Positions 60,600 to 64,000 of a stretch of 64,000 nucleotides of DNA are shown here, piece by piece (position 1 is the stretch's first letter; every line of letters starts with the position of its first letter). The notes below the pieces were generated by a model. That model was not told the origin of the DNA and did no database searches. It saw only the letters and a program-made list of their open reading frames with translations. The stretch is from Symbiodinium natans. Lineage: Eukaryota > Sar > Dinophyceae > Suessiales > Symbiodiniaceae. A program made the position numbers and the translations under genes. The stretch is taken from the NCBI GenBank assembly GCA_905221605.1, contig CAJNDS010002442.1, positions 361,879 to 425,878 of the forward strand, written 5' to 3'.

Positions 60600-61760
60600 T
60601 CGCTGCCGGCACTTGGCCGGAAGCCAGTTCGCGGGCGGCATGGATCAACAGTCCGCGTCCGCGTATTGCGCGACTCGTGGCCGGTTGGCCCACACACCCT
60701 GGCCCGCCAAGTGCATGCCTTGCCCAGCTCGACGCGAGGCGCAGGAGCAAATTTCGCCACGGGACGAAGTTCTCGTGGCCGAACTTGCCGCGTTGCCCGA
60801 GGAAGCGCCGCTGAGCCTCGGGGCAGCCGGCGCCGCATGCATGGACCATGAAGGCCACGGGTCTGCTGCAGCGCAATCGGTGCTGCTCGCAGCATTCGGA
60901 CGCTGACGACGGAGTCGTGGCTGCCGCCGCGGCGAACCGCGGAAACCCACGCGGCCGCGGTCGCAGCATGCGCCGCCGCGGATGCCGAGGGAGTCCCAGT
61001 GCCCGCGCCGGCACACCTCGCCTCGAGCTTCTTACCCAGCGCATACGCTCTCCAGACGCCGCCTCGCCAACTCAGAGGACTGCTGCGAAATGCCTTTCGA
61101 ACGGCGTTGGAGACGACGAGTGTGACGAGTGGAAGCTCTTCATGTTGGCGCCCCGCATGCTGTTGTTCCATGCCCCAGGTCAACCCTGCGTGCCGGTTGA
61201 GGAACTGCGATGCCGCGAACACGCGTTCCTGGCGGGGCACTGGCCGGAACTGCTCCGCCAAGGCGCAGCCGCAGCAACACCAGCGTCGAGGGAGGCGGGC
61301 CGGCCTTCCGAGGATAATGGGGTAGAGCCCGAAGACGTCGACTTATGTCGACCTCCGCCGTCGCTCGAGCTGCGGCTCTGGCCCGCCTTGGTGAGCCTTC
61401 TGCGGCGGCTGCCACTCGCGCCCACAAGCCTGGAGACACTCGCTGCCTTGCGTGGATGACCCCCTCCGGCGGCCACCGAACCTCAAATTCCAGAGCTGTG
61501 TCGCAACAGCACGAGGCCCATTGAGCTCTGCCGGGATCGGCTCACCAGCAATGTCCGCGAAGCGCGGAAGGGCGCCGCTGCGGGACCGTCGGGATGCACA
61601 GGGGAGCACCTGCGGGCGCTGCTCGACGATGAAGACGGCGCGCAGCGGACTTGACGAGTGTGACGGAGCTGAGCCGCCGTTGGGCGACCTCCTGGCGGAC
61701 GCGAGGGGCACAGAGAACGTGCCGCCGTGGCTGCCGCCTATCGGCCCAGGGTAGCAGACT
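60600..61760 (+). pseudogene. decayed N-terminal half of another reverse-transcriptase copy
   Basis: Blocks matching the copy at 57.2-57.9 kb appear in order but in changing frames: LRNAFRTALE, DEWKLFMLAPRMLLFHAPG (about 61124-61180), EHAFLAGHWPELLRQG, LVSLLRRLPLAP/LETLAALRG, DDPLRRPPNL, REARKGAAAGPSGCTGEHLR, ALLDDEDGA and ENVPPWLPPI. The copy ends before the catalytic core at about 61755. Several frameshifts make it non-functional. Its first part (60600-60905) carries a Cys/His stretch, YCATRGRLAHTPWPAKCMPC, that may be an N-terminal zinc finger. Confidence 0.7.
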
Positions 61761-61840
61761 TCGGATGAACCAGCATGCTGGCGCAAAAGTCCGGAGGAAA
61801 AAAAACACTAACCCGAAAATCTTGAGGTGGAAGGCTTGAG

Positions 61841-61877
61841 CTTGAGCCAAAATGGCTTGAGCCAAAATGGCTACGGT
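61841..61877 (-). other. relict dinoflagellate spliced leader, tandem
   Basis: On the minus strand 61877-61856 is a full match to the 22-base trans-spliced leader as I know it (first base A, then CCGTAGCC, ATTTTGGCTCAAG). It is followed without gap by a second copy lacking its first six bases (61855-61841, CCATTTTGGCTCAAG), and then an extra CTCAAG (61840-61835). A full leader fused to a truncated one is the accepted signature of a cDNA that was re-inserted, transcribed, trans-spliced again and re-inserted. The sequence after it on the minus strand is antisense to the reverse-transcriptase relic, so the retroposed transcript is not identified. Confidence 0.9.
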
Positions 61878-62506
61878 GAACGGTGCAATAATTGAATCCA
61901 CTTCGTATACTATTTAGGTGCGTTGACTTGTCATCATTGAGTCATCACTCTTAGCTGGAACGATTATCCAGTTCATGTGGCGGCATCATCGTGCCTGACC
62001 CATGTGATGTACAAGGAGCTCTTCGCTCTTAGTTGCTGAAGGTAGTTCTGCCTGACTCAGGCCTGCTTAGGCTTGTCATGTAGCCTTCTCGTTCAAGAAT
62101 CTGGTTCGTCCGCCTCCTTCCGTGTGCGGCTTCCGCTAATCCTGGCGCGCCCACGTGAAGCCGACCGCCGGGGACCACGACAGGAAGGTTGTCTGGTGGC
62201 CTTGGTGGTCATTGCTTTTGATTCCATCGGCGTTGTGCCCAGAAACTTTTCAGATTCCCTCTGCCCGCCCGCCCTGGTGGCGGTGGGCTCTGCTGAGCGC
62301 ACGCTTGCTGCCACATTGCTCGGCGCGCCGCAGGTGCCACGCCCGGCGCGGCACGACGCGCCCCTCCCATGCCCAGCCGCTTGGCTTCGCGTCAGGAGAA
62401 AACAACAACGGCCCAACGTTCAATACACCCAGCAACCAGCAACTATGCAATCTTACATCCACGCCCTGAGCCCGAATACGTCACCGTTGAAGTTATAACA
62501 GCATAT
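61878..62506. other. no supportable gene
   Basis: Unique-looking sequence between the leader relic and the C-run satellite. Frames overlap on both strands (62073-62498 plus) with no motif. If the leader relic was copied in as the 5' end of a transcript, this is the flank of the insertion. Confidence 0.4.
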
Positions 62507-62543
62507 CCCCCCCCCCCGAAATAGGAATCTGGGGGGGGGGGGG
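62507..62543. repeat. C11 and G13 runs facing each other
   Basis: C11 at 62507-62517 and G13 at 62531-62543 are separated by 13 bases. They could pair as a G-C hairpin in single-stranded DNA or RNA. Confidence 0.9.
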
Positions 62544-62711
62544 CTCACTCTCCGCCGGGCCTAATTTCGACACTCCCCGGACGGACGGGGCCTATGTTTT
62601 AAAATAGGCCTGGGGACCATGAATGACGTGGCCCGTGAATCATCATGAATGACCTCTTTTTATTGCATATCAGTATTAATTGTCACGTTGAGTCATTGCA
62701 AGTCAAAGGAG

Positions 62712-62945
62712 AAAGAGAGAGAGAGAGAGAGAGAGAGTCGGAACGGGGGCGGGCGAAGACTCCCGGGGGTCCGCCCCCATGCCCCCAAGAAAGAAAGAAA
62801 GAAAGAGAGAGAGAGGGAGGGAGGGAGGGAGGGAGTGAGGGAGCGAGGGAGGGAGGGAGGGAGGGAGGCAGGGAGGCAGGGAGGCAGGGAGGCAGGGAGG
62901 CGGAGGCAGCGAGGCAGCGAGGTTGCGAGGCAGGGAGGGAGGTGA
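62712..62945. repeat. polypurine tract: GA, GAAA, GGGA, GGCA repeats
   Basis: (GA)n at 62716-62735. Then, after a short gap, 62787-62945 is nearly all purine: GAAA units turn into GA, then GGGA, then GGCA/GGCAGGGA units. Mirror-repeat character makes it a triplex (H-DNA) candidate. Its Arg/Glu- and Pro/Ser-rich frames are artefacts. Confidence 0.95.
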
Positions 62946-62949
62946 ATCC

Positions 62950-63790
62950 CCGTTCGGGCCTCTGCTCGGTGGCTTTGACAGGGACCTTTGCTGTTTCTGG
63001 TACGGGTCCCCATACTGTTTCTGGCAATCAGTGGCAAGCTCTGTCTTAAAAAATGCGCCCCGTCGAGCTATGTTCCTTTGTGGGTTATAAGAGAAAATTA
63101 AGGGGGAGTGCGTCCCCCCCCCCCCCCCATAGGGGCGCACGCTCAATGGCTTTGCCCGGTCTATTGGGTACACAGATTGCGTTCTCTCCTGCAAAAAAAT
63201 ACGCCCCGTCGAGACAGGTTGCGTGGTTTTGACAGAGAAAGTTTTTTCTAAGAAGGGAAGAGCTCACTGAGCCTTTGATGGGAGTGCCCCCCCCCCCCCC
63301 CCACCCCCCCACGGGGTACAGGTCCCTCGACTGTCTTTGGTACGGGCCCCATGCTGTCTCTGTAAGCCTTGAAATTCGCCCCTTCGAGCCGGGTTCCAAT
63401 GCGGGTCAAAGGAGAAGGTAAGAGGGGAGAGTGCAAAGGCGAGCTCCAGCCTCTGTTCTTTGGTTTTTTCTGTCCTTGGCAAGCCTTGTTGAAGCCTAGA
63501 AATACGCCTCGTCGAGCTAGCTTCCTTTGTGGTTATCAGACAAAGTTAAGAGGGGAACCCCCTCCCCCCCCCATGGGGCGTGCTCCAGCCTGCTCAAGGT
63601 CCCTCTAAAGTCTCCGGGTCCCCATACTACTGTCTCTGGCAATTAATGGTAAGCTTTCTCCAAGCCTAGAAATACTCCCCCGAGCGAGGTTCCTTTCTGG
63701 ATGTTCAGAGAAAGTCTGGCAATCAATGGCAAGCTCTAAGCCTAGAAATGCGCACGTCGAGCAAGGTTTCTTTCTAATCCTTTCTGTCTT
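62950..63790. repeat. degenerate satellite with C runs
   Basis: A core close to AAATACGCCCCGTCGAGC recurs at about 63051, 63197, 63372, 63500, 63670 and 63746. It is usually preceded by CTGGCAATCAATGGCAAGC-like sequence and followed by GGTTCCTTT, then GAGAAAGTTAAG. Several copies then carry a C run (63114-63128, 63287-63300, 63564-63572). Spacing varies from 76 to 175 bp. The array may continue beyond 63790 toward the window end, where C runs recur (about 63930-63940). Confidence 0.85.
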
Positions 63791-64000
63791 GTCAGCGACA
63801 GTTAACCCCCTCAAGAAGACCTGGCCACCCACCGGTACTCTTACTCTTCCAGAGCATCGAAAAACAGGTGCGCCTTGAGTGGTGATTTCCCCATAACACT
63901 GAAACACAAATCATACCTCTGGAAGAGTCCCCCGACCCCCCCCCCCCCAAGGCATGATTTTTTTGAAATAGGCCTGGGCCTAGTTTGCCCCCCCCACTCA

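Noticed and set aside
61835-61877. Functional spliced-leader RNA gene
   Set aside because: The leader is followed by a truncated leader rather than by a GT donor and SL-RNA intron part, so it is a retroposition relic.
62645-63194. Arg/Glu-rich and Ser/Leu/Pro-rich frames
   Set aside because: Produced by the polypurine repeat and satellite.
1-64000. tRNA, rRNA or bacterial-type genes
   Set aside because: No cloverleaf with a TTCGA-type arm and matching acceptor stem, no rRNA core sequence, and no operon spacing or Shine-Dalgarno pattern was seen by eye. A covariance-model scan would be decisive for small RNAs.

Overview
This is eukaryotic nuclear DNA, almost certainly from a dinoflagellate. 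Three independent signs point that way. First, a tandem relic of the dinoflagellate trans-spliced leader lies on the minus strand at 61841-61877. Second, exons can be joined in phase using GC and GA as well as GT splice donors, with a G after nearly every acceptor AG. Third, interstitial TTTAGGG/CCCTAAA heptamers are scattered through introns and spacers. The genus cannot be fixed from the window; a Symbiodiniaceae-like genome would fit. I see no rRNA, tRNA, CRISPR array or bacterial operon structure.

Layout. 0-9 kb: a GTGCCCAACCCC minisatellite, the start of an unrecognised spliced gene (three phase-consistent exons at 1981-2687), a large AATAGT microsatellite with a 35-nt C run, and coding-like islands without a confident gene model. 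9.1-14.0 kb: many short plus-strand exons of one unrecognised, glycosylation-site-rich protein. 14-22 kb: mostly non-coding, with an AT-rich island, a perfect 19-bp inverted repeat and a small exon cluster. 22.6-25.2 kb: the best spliced gene, a carbohydrate-binding family 9-like (CBM9/DOMON-like) protein with about eleven exons. 25-38.5 kb: scattered short exons, several of coiled-coil type, separated by telomere-like heptamers. They surround an intronless zinc-type medium-chain dehydrogenase at 33.3-34.4 kb. 41.4-43.1 kb: an intronless drug/metabolite (EamA-type) transporter followed by a decayed tandem copy of itself.

47-62 kb is a retroelement nest. A very young Ty1/copia element (49690-55527; 177-bp LTRs differing at one base, perfect 5-bp target duplication) sits inside an older non-LTR retroelement of the kind whose C-terminus resembles the R2-type zinc finger plus restriction-like nuclease. 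Further copies and fragments of that older family surround it in both orientations. The best copy (57190-59266) has its catalytic core displaced into another frame. Both reverse transcriptases are broken exactly at, or next to, the Y/F-x-D-D catalytic motif. 62.5-64 kb is a degenerate satellite with embedded C runs.

The window is therefore a gene-sparse, repeat-rich chromosome segment. Two intronless genes, the leader relic and the retroelement nest all indicate heavy traffic of RNA back into DNA. The genes do not form an obvious pathway.
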